Assembly: GCF_004298145.1 (NCBI RefSeq)
Contig: NZ_SCRH01000045.1
Span: 140,494 to 204,493, forward strand
Direction of reading: 5' to 3'
From: Mycobacterium sp.
GTDB lineage: Bacteria > Actinomycetota > Actinomycetes > Mycobacteriales > Mycobacteriaceae
DNA length: 64,000 nt
The position numbers were made by a program, and so were the translations under genes. Below, one piece after another: positions 33,420 through 42,518 of this stretch. Below the pieces are notes generated by a model. It ran no database searches. It saw nothing but the letters and a program-made list of their open reading frames with translations, and was not told where the DNA came from. Position 1 is the first letter of the stretch. Every line of letters begins with the position of its first letter.

Positions 33420-34487
33420 TCAGGCCATCCGGCCCGGGCTGAAGGGAAGGTCGGAGAACGACTCGATAATTCCGGCCGGGGCGGCGTGCACGGCGGCCAG
33501 CACGTTGACCGCACGGTTGGAGGTGGTGACCATTGCGTCGGTGAGAGGATCCTGGCCTTCGAAGGCGATGTCGACGTTGACGCTGGGCTGACCGACAATG
33601 GTGAACCGGTAGCCACCCCGCTGCGGTGGCTGGGGCCAGTGCGAGGCGATCTCGGGATCGAGCCGCTCATAATGCTCCACACACAGTCGGCGGTTTCCGT
33701 CGATCAGGCCTTCCAGGCCCCAATGCAGCGCCGCGATGGAGCCGGCAGGGACATCCAGACCGCTGGTGGTGACGAACGCCTTGTCGGTGGTGGCGGTCTC
33801 ACGGAAATGGCGGATTTCGTCGAAAGTGATACCGAACGCCTCGGCGAGGTAGTGCAGGATCGACTCCCAATAGAAGTTCAGGAAGTCGGGCGAGAACCCT
33901 TGCGCGTCTGCGTCGGGGTGTTCGCCGAAGCCCAGCGCCTTGAGCATGGCAGGGTCATAGCTCGAAATTTCGAGCATCTCGGCCATCGTGACGGACTCGA
34001 TCTGGTGCGAAAGATTGGTCAGGGAAAAGATCAGCGAGTCGCAGAGAAGGCCTGGGAAGATGCCCGTGAAGTGAAGGGAGGAATTCCCGCGCGCGCAGGC
34101 TTGTCGCAGCCGCTCGACGATCGCCTGGTCGGCAGTGGGGATGTGAAACAGCTGGGTCGGGGTGATGGTGACCAGGTCTTTGCCTGATTCCAAGACGGCG
34201 CACAGGTCGTCGATGACTTGGTCGAGCCGACCGACGTCGGTGGCGCTGTAAGAAACAACGTCGCCGGGCCCCTCGAGCAAAGCACGGGCGTCACGCGTCG
34301 CCGCAATGCCGATGGGCGCCAGCCCGCATAGCTCCCCGGCGTCCTTGCCGTCTTTGTCGGGGGAGCTCACGTACAGTCCGACGAGGTCGGTGTCGGGGCG
34401 CTCGATGATTGCGCGCAATGCGGGTACGCCGGCTCGTCCGGTTGCCCATTGGATCACCTGCACGGGTTTGCTTGCGGTAGTGGACAT
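33420..34487 (-). CDS. Dihydrodipicolinate-reductase-like NAD(P)-binding protein
   Basis: The 355-residue protein begins PVQVIQWATGRAGVPALRAI, the nucleotide-binding start of mycobacterial DapB-like/2,4-diaminopentanoate-dehydrogenase-like proteins. The typical LVGLYVSSPDKDGKDAGEL and DVVSYSATD segments follow. These relatives bind NAD(P) and are thought to be oxidoreductases of unknown substrate. It is third in a leftward run: PEP-utiliser-like 35786, CrtC-like 34681, then this gene after a 193-base gap, so cotranscription is uncertain. Its N-terminus is well supported and the C-terminal half is conserved in length. Confidence 0.88.
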   Translation of the reverse strand: MSTTASKPVQVIQWATGRAGVPALRAIIERPDTDLVGLYVSSPDKDGKDAGELCGLAPIGIAATRDARALLEGPGDVVSYSATDVGRLDQVIDDLCAVLESGKDLVTITPTQLFHIPTADQAIVERLRQACARGNSSLHFTGIFPGLLCDSLIFSLTNLSHQIESVTMAEMLEISSYDPAMLKALGFGEHPDADAQGFSPDFLNFYWESILHYLAEAFGITFDEIRHFRETATTDKAFVTTSGLDVPAGSIAALHWGLEGLIDGNRRLCVEHYERLDPEIASHWPQPPQRGGYRFTIVGQPSVNVDIAFEGQDPLTDAMVTTSNRAVNVLAAVHAAPAGIIESFSDLPFSPGRMA

Positions 34488-34680
34488 GCGCGCTCCTTAT
34501 GTCGGTCCTGCGTTAGGTGGATCGCCGATGTGTCTCCGCCGCTTGGGCTCTGGCGTTCAGACCGCGTCGATGCAGTCGAGGTCGGCGACCATGTGCGTCG
34601 GTAATCGGCCACGCAACGAATCTATTTGCAACACCCGGACTCGCTTCGACCCGGAATTCCGCAGGGGTTGAACGGTCTAC

Positions 34681-35748
34681 TCACGCGTAGTGGTCACCAC
34701 CCGAACCGCCCGCCGTTGCACGGGACGCCCGCGCTTTCATCGAACGCTGATAGTCCGCCATCCAGATACCTTGGAACGTTGCATGTGTGACCCTGCCGGT
34801 TTCGTCCGTCCAGCGGACCACGCTGTCGTGGAACAACGAGTTGGGCCACGCGGGCAACGGTGCGGTGGCGATCGACTCGCCCAGCAGGCGGTAGGTGTCG
34901 CCGACCTCGTCCTCGGCAGTGATCTCCTGCCTGAGCGGGATGTAGTTGCGGGGGTGGTACTCAAGAACGTCTCGACGCACCCATTTGAGAGACCTGATCT
35001 GCTCGCCACGCTGAATCCAGCCGAAGTGGTGGGTAGGTCGGTCACCGACGTCGTAGAGGCCCGCCCACGCGGGGTCGCTGTCGAGTGGCTCGAAGCTGAT
35101 CTGGTTGAACACCAGGTCTTCTCCGAAGTACATCGGGGTCCAGCCCAGCGGCGGTGACGGCACGTAGGTCTCGGTCCGCACCTGGTTCCACGAGCGGTCC
35201 CGCGGGGCGAAGCAGTCAACCGGGTAGGTAGTACCGCGCACCGTCAGTTCACCGACCGCATGCATGAATTGCTCACTACCACCAGCACTGTGGGCGATCC
35301 GGTCGTGATGGTCCTCCTCGCCGGGCATGATATGGCCGCGGGCCACCAGCGGGGTGACCGCCGTTTGCAACACGTCCAGCGACACGCCCTCGGCGGCATT
35401 GCTGTAGGTGAGCCGCGCGATCTTGCCGGGCTCGAGGAACTCGATGTCCAGCCCGTTCGCGGTAGTAATGGTGGTGCCGACCACCTCGGGCCAGGGCATG
35501 GCGATCTGATAGTCCAGGTATTCGATATCGGTCAGCGAGACGTTATCGAGCCCCTGGAAGATGCAAACACCGCCGTGCGTCTGCCGGAATTCGGGCTGGT
35601 ACCGGATATACAGAAACGCGCCGATTTGGGCGTCTGGCACCGAGAATCCGAAGTAGTGGGTGTGAATCCGGTGAGCGTCCCAGTGTTCGTCCCTGGCGGG
35701 GGTGGGGATCAGCAGGTCCGTGCTGCCGGGGTGGGTAGGGAAAGTCAT
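34681..35748 (-). CDS. CrtC/AttH-like (DUF7064-type) protein
   Basis: The 355-residue protein matches the one at 19077 in order: HYFGFSVPDAQIGAFLYIRY near residue 32, GGVCIFQG, DIEFLEPGKIARLTYS, FAPRDRSWNQVRTETYVPSP around residue 185, and a C-terminal TAPLPAWPNSLFHDSVVRW. No signal peptide or membrane segment is present. It lies 37 bases downstream of the PEP-utiliser-like gene at 35786, the same partner type as the copy at 41469. The CrtC relation is remote. A role as hydratase or binding protein for a hydrophobic intermediate is an inference. Confidence 0.8.
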   Translation of the reverse strand: MTFPTHPGSTDLLIPTPARDEHWDAHRIHTHYFGFSVPDAQIGAFLYIRYQPEFRQTHGGVCIFQGLDNVSLTDIEYLDYQIAMPWPEVVGTTITTANGLDIEFLEPGKIARLTYSNAAEGVSLDVLQTAVTPLVARGHIMPGEEDHHDRIAHSAGGSEQFMHAVGELTVRGTTYPVDCFAPRDRSWNQVRTETYVPSPPLGWTPMYFGEDLVFNQISFEPLDSDPAWAGLYDVGDRPTHHFGWIQRGEQIRSLKWVRRDVLEYHPRNYIPLRQEITAEDEVGDTYRLLGESIATAPLPAWPNSLFHDSVVRWTDETGRVTHATFQGIWMADYQRSMKARASRATAGGSGGDHYA

Positions 35749-35785
35749 GACTCTTCTCCGAATGATCGCTGTTTATCGGTCCGGC

Positions 35786-37402
35786 TCAGCGCAGAATGCG
35801 CACGGTGTTTGTGGTGCCGTCCACCTGGAGGCGGTCCCCGTCGCGGATGGTGGCTGTACCTACCTGGGTCCCGATGACGTAAGGGATCCCCATTTCGCGC
35901 GCGACGACGGCACCGTGGCTGGCCGCTCCGCCAAGGTCGATCACCAACGCCTCGGCGAGGGTGAACAACGGCGCCCAGCTGGGGTCGGTGAATTTGCAAA
36001 CCAGGATGTCGCCCTCCGCTAGCTCGACGTCCTCGTTGGGATCGAGAACCACCCGCGCGCGCCCTTCTATGCTGCCACCGCCCGAGGCGACACCCGTGAG
36101 CTCGATCGGCCCACCGGTCGGCTGCACCGTGTCATCGGATGTTGTCGTCGCAGGCATGCCTGTGAAATGGACTGGCAGCTGCATCGTGCGATACTCCGCG
36201 CGCGCATTGCGCCGGAATTCAACGACCTCGCGAGCCTGCTGCAAGTTTCCCGAAACAGCTTGCCGCAGTTCTGGAATAGTCAAGAAGAATGTGTCGTCGA
36301 CGTCGTCTATCCGGCCCGCCGCGACCAGCTCGACACCGAGCCTGCGTGCCGCTGCCCGCACGCCGTCGAGCGGCATGACATAGGCGGCCTTTCCGATCTC
36401 GAGTCGCGGGACGACGTTACGCGCACGCGCGAGTAGAAATTTCAGCGCGATGCGGTCCTTGGGCCGCGTCAAGCGCAGCAGTCGAGCGGCGGCCTCGTGC
36501 GAAGCGGCTATCGCCCGCTGTGATCGGATGGTCGGACGCACCAAGTCGGGCCGGCCGGCCTGTGCCTTGGCCATGGCGCGCACCCGGTCGGGCTGCTCTC
36601 GCCACGACCGGGTGTAGACGTTCCCCTCGTTGGGGCCCCGGTAGCCGTATTGTGTGACGAAGGTATCGACATCGAGCTGTTCTCGGGCCAACCGCCAAGT
36701 GTCGTCGGCCAATTCGGTCTCGGTGACGCCGCCCTGCCCGGATAGTGCGGCCGTGCCAAGCATTGGTTCCCCGGCCTTGTCAGCCGCCTCCGTCACCGCA
36801 CCTTGAATTGCTGTCAACACGAAACGGGTGAAGGAGTGTAGGTAGAAGGATCGGGCGAATCGGTCGCGCGCATACACGAGGTCGTCGATCGGTGACCGCT
36901 TCGGTGCTGCACCGCGGAACACCTCGAGTACCTCGGCCCGCCACCACGACTTGGTATCCGTGTAGTTGGCTGCGATCTGCCCGGGAGAGTGGAACAGCGT
37001 GTAGGGCGCCTTGGCGGCGACGATGGGGATTCGCAGCGGTGATGCCCCGGGGTAGGTCGGAGCGTTCGCCCGGACGGTGCCCAGCAGATCCCGCTCGAAG
37101 TCGTCGGGGTCCATCCCGGGTATCCGCGACATCAGCTCGCGCATCACATCGACGTTGAACGCCTGGCGTCCGTAGATCACCCCGGTGCCGTTGCGATTCT
37201 GGTCTTCCCACACCTGGACGTCGCGGCTGCCGAGTACGCCGAGGGCGGCCAGGCTGGCGAGCAGGGTTTCCTGAGCGACATGGCCCCACACGCTCCAGCA
37301 CAGCGGCGAGAGGATGTCGGGCGTGGCCTCGGAGATGTTGGTAAAGGTCCAGCAGCGGTTGGGCTCGCTGGTGCCGCGAACCGGATCGTAAGGCACCGTC
37401 AT
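35786..37402 (-). CDS. PEP-utiliser-like protein with phosphohistidine swivel domain, no ATP-grasp
   Basis: The ATG at 37402 follows GGAG and gives 538 residues. The N-terminus, CWTFTNISEATPDILSPLCW, resembles the start of the substrate-binding domain of rifampicin-phosphotransferase-like proteins. A long helical region follows. The C-terminal swivel domain has GGAASHGAVVAREMGIPYV, with the phosphohistidine-type His496. The ATP-grasp domain that normally phosphorylates this His is absent, and no separate one is seen in the window. The paralogue at 39880 has the same architecture. It may receive phosphate from a partner or have a non-catalytic role. It heads a leftward unit with the CrtC-like gene. 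Confidence 0.85.
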   Translation of the reverse strand: MTVPYDPVRGTSEPNRCWTFTNISEATPDILSPLCWSVWGHVAQETLLASLAALGVLGSRDVQVWEDQNRNGTGVIYGRQAFNVDVMRELMSRIPGMDPDDFERDLLGTVRANAPTYPGASPLRIPIVAAKAPYTLFHSPGQIAANYTDTKSWWRAEVLEVFRGAAPKRSPIDDLVYARDRFARSFYLHSFTRFVLTAIQGAVTEAADKAGEPMLGTAALSGQGGVTETELADDTWRLAREQLDVDTFVTQYGYRGPNEGNVYTRSWREQPDRVRAMAKAQAGRPDLVRPTIRSQRAIAASHEAAARLLRLTRPKDRIALKFLLARARNVVPRLEIGKAAYVMPLDGVRAAARRLGVELVAAGRIDDVDDTFFLTIPELRQAVSGNLQQAREVVEFRRNARAEYRTMQLPVHFTGMPATTTSDDTVQPTGGPIELTGVASGGGSIEGRARVVLDPNEDVELAEGDILVCKFTDPSWAPLFTLAEALVIDLGGAASHGAVVAREMGIPYVIGTQVGTATIRDGDRLQVDGTTNTVRILR

Positions 37403-37906
37403 CTCATCACTCCATCGGCTGGCGCTGAACGACCGGCTCCACAAGCTCCCCCATCGTGGTTCAGCCACGGCCGTTCACTCCGGTGCGGGCGGTCCGCGCC
37501 ATCCAAGGGGCGTGGTCACCGCATTTTTGATCCCACTCGGCTCAAAACCCTAAGGTGCGGCGAAGGGCGTGTCAACAAGACGCCTTCGGTGGGGCTGAGC
37601 GCGTGAGATGACCGAAGAGTGCGGTGGTGTGCGGCTTGTGAACGGCGACGTTCAGTGCCCGAATGGTCGTGGAACCCGGTGGTGATCAGGTCGCTCATTG
37701 CCTGCAGCCGACGATCGCGACTAGGTCGTTTCGCGCCGCGTGGCGATTTCCTTGGTGGTGGCCGGGGTGCAGGGTCGGTCTGATGTTCAGCGTTCGTCGT
37801 GGATGCGGAGGCGGCGACCGGGCATTTGTTGAAGTTCGAAAGGTGGCCGCGATAGCGTCAGATCACGAGTGCCACACCGTTCGTTGAACGGGCCGTGACG
37901 GCGCGG
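37403..37906. other. 504-bp gene-free stretch
   Basis: No supportable gene on either strand; the short open frames lack family features and ribosome sites. The left end is the promoter side of the PEP-utiliser-like gene. The right end holds the hairpin described at 37877. It could be an eroded region, but I recognise no parent sequence. Confidence 0.4.
37877..37891 (-). terminator. Hairpin CCGTTC-GTT-GAACGG after the luciferase-like gene
   Basis: Perfect 6-base arms with a 3-base loop lie 15 bases beyond the stop of the leftward gene at 37907. There is no T-tract, so intrinsic termination is only suggested; mycobacterial terminators often lack one. Confidence 0.4.
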
Positions 37907-39091
37907 CTACGAGGGTTCGTTGGTTGGTATCGGCTGTCCGTTCATCGCACGCAGGTGGTTGCAGGTCTCCAGCACAAGGTCGACCTGGTCCGCGGGATCG
38001 CCGAAGTTACCGCTACCGAGGAAGCTGGTGTAGTTGATGACGTTGACCCACACCTCGTTGCTCTCGGGCACGGCGGCGATGTAAGCCTGCAATTGATCGG
38101 CGACCGATCTGGGAGTGCCGCAGGCACGCGCGCGCCGGACGACTTCCGGTGGTGTCTTGTCGATGATCTTCAGCGCGTCTTCACGCGACCATTCGGTCGG
38201 TAGCAGGTGGGTCGGATAGGAATAATCGGGTCGGATCGGGTGCTCTCCCAGGCCCCAGTCCTGGTAGACGTTAGGCCCGGGGATCACGGCAGCGGCGTCC
38301 CAACGCGCTATCGGATCGTGGGTGTGATGCTCGACCTGGTCGTCGGTTTCGTCGATGATGTTCATCGTCAACAGGTAGAAGATCATCGCGTCCGGGTCGC
38401 GGCCGGCTTCCTCGGCTTTGCGGCGCGCTGTGGCCACCTCGGCGGCATACCACTCCGGTGATCCACACGTGGGGACGTAGGTGATCCAGCCGTCGGCATA
38501 CTTAGCGGCGATGTCGACGGCGCGACCCGGCCCGCCGGCGATCAGGATGGGCGGCCGCTTCTCGCCGTAGGGCATCAACGGAAGAACCGCATTGCGCAGA
38601 TTCCAATGCGGCCCTTCGTAATTCACTACGTCAGGGGCATCGAGCAACAGCTTGATGATCTTGACGGACTCTTCGAGGTGCCCGAAGGGTTTGGCGCGCT
38701 CGATGCCGTACGGCGCGAACTGCTTGATCTCACCCGCACCCATGCCCAGGAAGAAGCGCCCCTTGGAATAGTGGTCGAGCGTGGCCGTCAGCTGCGCCAT
38801 GTTGGCCGGCGGCCGGCGAATCGCATCGAAAACCGTCGTTCCGATCTGAATCTTGTCGGTGTGGATCGCGACATCGGTCATCAACGGCCAGGTGTCCATG
38901 AACGTGTCGATGTCCCAGAACTCGGAGGCCGGAGCGAGGTCGGGTGTCCACAGCGACCGCGGGATGGTCAGCATCATCTGGTCCGACCAGATCATGAAGT
39001 CGTAGCCCTGCTGCTCATACATCTGTCCGATGGCACGGTTCAGGTCGGGGTCGAACATGTGGCCGCAAGGCCCGTACTTGACGCGTCGCAT
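37907..39091 (-). CDS. Luciferase-like (LLM class, probably F420-dependent) oxidoreductase
   Basis: The ATG at 39091 is preceded by AAAGGAA and gives 394 residues. The features are the MRRVKYGPCG start, QQGYDFMIWSDQMML, KIQIGTTVFDAIRRPPANMA, GRFFLGMGAGEIKQFAPYGI and GGPGRAVDIAAKYADGWITY, in the standard TIM-barrel order. At nearly 400 residues it belongs to the long mycobacterial subgroup. It is divergent from the TetR at 39238 across a 39-base palindrome and is probably its main target. Substrate unknown. Confidence 0.92.
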   Translation of the reverse strand: MRRVKYGPCGHMFDPDLNRAIGQMYEQQGYDFMIWSDQMMLTIPRSLWTPDLAPASEFWDIDTFMDTWPLMTDVAIHTDKIQIGTTVFDAIRRPPANMAQLTATLDHYSKGRFFLGMGAGEIKQFAPYGIERAKPFGHLEESVKIIKLLLDAPDVVNYEGPHWNLRNAVLPLMPYGEKRPPILIAGGPGRAVDIAAKYADGWITYVPTCGSPEWYAAEVATARRKAEEAGRDPDAMIFYLLTMNIIDETDDQVEHHTHDPIARWDAAAVIPGPNVYQDWGLGEHPIRPDYSYPTHLLPTEWSREDALKIIDKTPPEVVRRARACGTPRSVADQLQAYIAAVPESNEVWVNVINYTSFLGSGNFGDPADQVDLVLETCNHLRAMNGQPIPTNEPS

Positions 39092-39135
39092 CGCGGTTCC
39101 TTTCGTTGACTGCCGCCAGGGCTTCGGCATTGATG

Positions 39136-39174
39136 TTAGGCCAAGTGGCCCAAATTATGGGCCAGCTGGCCTAA
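39136..39174. promoter_or_regulatory. 39-bp palindromic operator, TTAGGCCA(A/G)(G/C)TGGCCCA arms
   Basis: The left arm is TTAGGCCAAGTGGCCCA and the right arm, reverse-complemented, is TTAGGCCAGCTGGCCCA: 15 of 17 positions agree, with spacer AATTA. Each arm itself contains a GGCCA-N2-TGGCC palindrome, so two dimers could bind. It lies between divergent starts 39091 and 39238. Confidence 0.75.
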
Positions 39175-39237
39175 AAATTGCGGCGACCGCGAAACAACTG
39201 CCGTCGGGCGTAGGTATCGCTGGATATGCTGCGGCCT

Positions 39238-39825
39238 ATGGCAGTACCCAAGATCTCGCCCAACCGGCGGGAGAAGAGGCGAGAGATCATCGAGGTCGCC
39301 AAGTCGGCGCTGCTCGCCCATGGACTGGATCGCTTCACCGCGCGGGCGCTCACCGAAAGCGGGTCGTTCAGCCGCAGCGCCATTCACTACTATTTCGATT
39401 CCGTCGAAGAGATCGTCGACGCCGCGATGACAAGCGAGCTCGAAGCCTTCCTCGAGATGCTCAACGCCGTTGCGGCCGAACATACGGCGCCGCTTGATCG
39501 CTTCTGGGCAGTGACGCAACGCTATCTCGCCCACTTCTCCAGTCAGCCAGCCCTGACGCTGCTGTGGTTCGACTATTCGATCGCGGCGGTTCAAGCCGGC
39601 CGGCCACACCCCGCCATCGAGATCGAATCCCGGCTGCAGGAGATATTCGTTGGGCTGCTGCGCGATTGTGGCGTGCCGGACTGGCAGTCCCGATCGGAGG
39701 CACTGCTCGCCTTCATGCTGGGCACCACCCTGCGCGGAGTGCTGCACCCCGGCGCGCCGGCCGGCGATCTCCGCAGGCAACTGGCCGCGGTCAGTGGGCT
39801 GGAATGGCGTGACGATGGCCCATAG
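39238..39825 (+). CDS. TetR/AcrR-family transcriptional regulator
   Basis: From ATG 39238 the product is 195 residues; an in-frame ATG at 39226 adds four. The helix-turn-helix is REIIEVAKSALLAHGLDRFT then ALTESGSFSRSAIHYYFDSV. The C-terminal domain contains TLLWFDYSIAAVQAGRPHPA, typical of ligand-binding TetR proteins. It is divergent from the luciferase-like enzyme at 37907 and convergent with the PEP-utiliser-like gene at 39880. The double palindrome at 39136 is its likely site. Confidence 0.92.
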   Translation: MAVPKISPNRREKRREIIEVAKSALLAHGLDRFTARALTESGSFSRSAIHYYFDSVEEIVDAAMTSELEAFLEMLNAVAAEHTAPLDRFWAVTQRYLAHFSSQPALTLLWFDYSIAAVQAGRPHPAIEIESRLQEIFVGLLRDCGVPDWQSRSEALLAFMLGTTLRGVLHPGAPAGDLRRQLAAVSGLEWRDDGP

Positions 39826-39879
39826 GGGCCGGGCCGCCGAAGGCGATCTACCACGCGATGACGACGATCCATGCGGTGC

Positions 39880-41472
39880 TCACGGAATTCTGATGACCGT
39901 GCCGGCCGATCCGTCAACGCGAACGCGTTCCCCCGACCGTAGTCGCCGCGTCCCGTCGTGGGTGTTCACTACCGCCGGCAGACCCAGCTCGCGGGCGACG
40001 ATCGCCCCGTGGCTCATCTCTCCGCCGATATCGATGACGACGGCGCCCACCAGGTAGAACAGCGCGGCCCAGCTCGGATCCGTTGCCCGGCAGACCAATA
40101 CGTCACCTTCATCGAGATCGTCGACTTCTGCGGGATCTAGGACCACGCGAACCCTGCCCTCGCAGATCCCTGCGCTCACGCCCTGCCCGCTGATCGGAGC
40201 GCCGTCGGCGGGCGCTTCGGTGCGCTGTTGGGCTGCCGGGGTACCCGTCCAGAGGTTTGGTAACACCAAGTTGCGATAGTGCTGGCGCCGTGCGTGGCGG
40301 AACCGCGTGACCTCACGCGTATCTGGTCGCAAGACGGGGGCAGTCAGCTCGTCGAATGTCAGGTAGAAAACATCGTGCTCGCATTCCAGCTGGCCGCTGC
40401 GCGCCAGGTGTTGGCCCGCGGCGGTGGCCGCATGTCGGGCAACATCGTATGCGCGAAGAAACGTCGCTCGTCCGGACTCGCGAAGGGGCATGTAGGAACG
40501 TGCCGTGGTCAACAGCAACCTGACGGGCAGTCGTTGCCAAATCGGCAGTGCGGATAGGAGTTCCCTTTCGGCGCAATGCATTGCGATTCCGCGACGCGCA
40601 GCCAGGGCGTCCGGTGGCTCGCGCTCAGGCCCCCTGGAGTAGATGGCGAGTAGGCGTTCGAGGGGGCTCGAGTCGATGCGCCAGGTAGGCGACGACAACT
40701 CGCCCTCGAGGGGTCCGTGGTAGCCATGGCGGTCGAGGAATTGGGCGAGTGGTCGCCCCGAGTCTGCGACGTCCCAGAGTTCGGCAAGCCAGCGTGCCTC
40801 GGCCTGACCTCCGGGCACGAGCAGGCCGATGTGTTCTTCCAGGCCTACGGCGGCACTGATCGCACGGACACGGTCGTAGAGCGCCTGGGAGACCAGCCCG
40901 ACTGCCACGTGCGGGACGGCGATCTGGGCATAGCGCCTCTGCGCCTCGCGGAGCAGCGCCTGTGCCGCGGGAAGATCGGGTTGGGGTCGGGCAACCGACC
41001 GGCGCCACCACTCATCGGTGGGTCTCTCGAACTCGCGCAGGGCGTGACGGGAACGAAGGGCGAAAGGGGGCAACTTCAGGGCAACGACTGGATAGCGAGA
41101 TCTGCGGTTGGTTGCTGTCACACCGGCTCGCACCGACCCGAAGAACGATCGCTCGATGTCATCACCGGAGCCACCCGGCAAGCGGTCGGCGAGCTCGCGA
41201 AACAGATCGAGATTGATGGCGACGTGACCCCGGTGGATGGTCAGGAGCCGATCGGCGAGGTCGGTGGGTGGAACCGAGAACGCACGGGGGAACGCGCCAG
41301 TGCCTGCGAAGCACCCTCTGATGCCGGACTCGGTGGGCCACCATGACCACGACCATGACAGCGGCGTCGGCACGTCGGGAAAGGCCGCCTCGCTCGCGTT
41401 GACGGTGGTCCAGGTGACTGCTCGTCGCGGGTGCTCGTCCAGGACGTCGTCGAGCGCAGAGCCCGTGTTCAC
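39880..41472 (-). CDS. PEP-utiliser-like protein with phosphohistidine swivel domain, no ATP-grasp
   Basis: The 530-residue protein has the architecture of the one at 35786: TWTTVNASEAAFPDVPTPLS at the N-terminus, a helical middle, and GGEMSHGAIVARELGLPAVV with His488 in the C-terminal swivel domain. No ATP-grasp or PEP-binding barrel is present. Its ATG overlaps the stop of the CrtC-like gene at 41469 by four bases, so the pair is cotranslated, and the same two families are adjacent at 34681/35786 in the opposite gene order. A joint function of the two proteins is likely. The biochemical role is unknown. Confidence 0.85.
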   Translation of the reverse strand: MNTGSALDDVLDEHPRRAVTWTTVNASEAAFPDVPTPLSWSWSWWPTESGIRGCFAGTGAFPRAFSVPPTDLADRLLTIHRGHVAINLDLFRELADRLPGGSGDDIERSFFGSVRAGVTATNRRSRYPVVALKLPPFALRSRHALREFERPTDEWWRRSVARPQPDLPAAQALLREAQRRYAQIAVPHVAVGLVSQALYDRVRAISAAVGLEEHIGLLVPGGQAEARWLAELWDVADSGRPLAQFLDRHGYHGPLEGELSSPTWRIDSSPLERLLAIYSRGPEREPPDALAARRGIAMHCAERELLSALPIWQRLPVRLLLTTARSYMPLRESGRATFLRAYDVARHAATAAGQHLARSGQLECEHDVFYLTFDELTAPVLRPDTREVTRFRHARRQHYRNLVLPNLWTGTPAAQQRTEAPADGAPISGQGVSAGICEGRVRVVLDPAEVDDLDEGDVLVCRATDPSWAALFYLVGAVVIDIGGEMSHGAIVARELGLPAVVNTHDGTRRLRSGERVRVDGSAGTVIRIP

Positions 41473-42476
41473 CGGCCCTGCGCTTGCACCGCGGTATGAA
41501 AGAACCGCCCCGTGGCGGTGACATCGGAGCGCATCGCGTGCCCTTCATTCGAGAACACCGCGAAGGTACGCCCTTGCGGATCTGCCATCGTGGCGTAGTA
41601 GTCCCTGGCGTTGACCGCAATCCCAAACCGCTCTGGCTCCGCGTCATGAAATGGCACTGACAGCGTCGAAAGATGGGCGATTTGTTCGGCGTATACGCGG
41701 CGTCCGTCCGCGAATTCGAGCCCGAGGCGTGCCGGGTAGGACATGCTGTCCTTGAAGTAGATGCCGCCAACGGCGGGCACGGCACCCTCTGCATCCGTGA
41801 GAAATCCGTAGATGGGCAAAGGGGCGTCGGCAGAATGCTCGACATTGCGCATCGCCGATAAGGCGAAAGCGCTGCCGTCGGGCAGGATGCCCGCAATGAG
41901 GTCATAGCCTGTTCCGAAGGACAATTCGTTCACGCGACGTCCCCAGCCGCGGTCGCGCCAACCTATCGCGGAGATACATTGTTCTGCGCCGTGTTGACGC
42001 TTGACGACACCGGTCCCGGTGATGACCTGCTCGGTGTGGCTGTAGGAATGGCCTTGGACCCCACTCGGATTGACGCCAGGAAACATCGTGTCGAAGAAGG
42101 GGGCGAAGTGCACCCCGCGCACCGTGACGTCAAATTCGAACGATGCGGTGTTCGCGGTCCACCGCAACTGGTGGTTACAGTCCCACGACAAATTCACGAT
42201 CTCGATCGACGCCAGCGAGTTGCCGATCGATCGACTATCGGTGCGGCCCGGTTCGGTACACACTGCTACCGACTCGCCCGCGAGGTCGCGCATGCCAACC
42301 GCGACGCGCGTGTCCGACTCTTGTCCGGCGGTGACCGTCATGTGCATGGCGAGATGCACCTGCGCATCGGCATCGACCAACGAGAAATACCAGGTGTCCT
42401 TCCAGGGCAACGACGCATCACCCCAAGGCTGATGCAACAGCTCCTCGTCAGGATCGGGAGACCAACTAGTTTCCAC
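41469..42476 (-). CDS. CrtC/AttH-like protein, diverged member
   Basis: The 335-residue protein lacks the FGFSVP segment but keeps the layout: DTWYFSLVDADAQVHLAMHM near residue 27, a central beta-rich region with GVHFAPFFDTMFPG, the motif GWRDRGWGRRVNELSFG around residue 170, and a VHxxPxx-type C-terminal half. It is the most divergent of the four family members. The stop overlaps the PEP-utiliser-like start (41472). The upstream region, only 42 bases long, contains CAAGTGTACTTG at 42482 before the TetR stop at 42519. Confidence 0.75.
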   Translation of the reverse strand: METSWSPDPDEELLHQPWGDASLPWKDTWYFSLVDADAQVHLAMHMTVTAGQESDTRVAVGMRDLAGESVAVCTEPGRTDSRSIGNSLASIEIVNLSWDCNHQLRWTANTASFEFDVTVRGVHFAPFFDTMFPGVNPSGVQGHSYSHTEQVITGTGVVKRQHGAEQCISAIGWRDRGWGRRVNELSFGTGYDLIAGILPDGSAFALSAMRNVEHSADAPLPIYGFLTDAEGAVPAVGGIYFKDSMSYPARLGLEFADGRRVYAEQIAHLSTLSVPFHDAEPERFGIAVNARDYYATMADPQGRTFAVFSNEGHAMRSDVTATGRFFHTAVQAQGR

Positions 42477-42481
42477 AGCAG

Positions 42482-42493
42482 CAAGTGTACTTG
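42482..42493. promoter_or_regulatory. CAAGT-GT-ACTTG inverted repeat
   Basis: Perfect 5-base arms lie six bases upstream of the CrtC-like start at 42476; GTATAC follows at 42493-42498. It could be an operator or promoter element for the CrtC-like/PEP pair, possibly for the TetR encoded next to it. Confidence 0.4.
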
Positions 42494-42518
42494 TATACGC
42501 AGGGGTTGCAAGGAGTTT

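Noticed and set aside
34600..34660. Possible C-terminal remnant of a CrtC-like gene (NRFVAWPITD versus NRFNVWPNMD)
   Set aside because: Only about ten residues match in a short stretch with no continuing similarity; could be chance.
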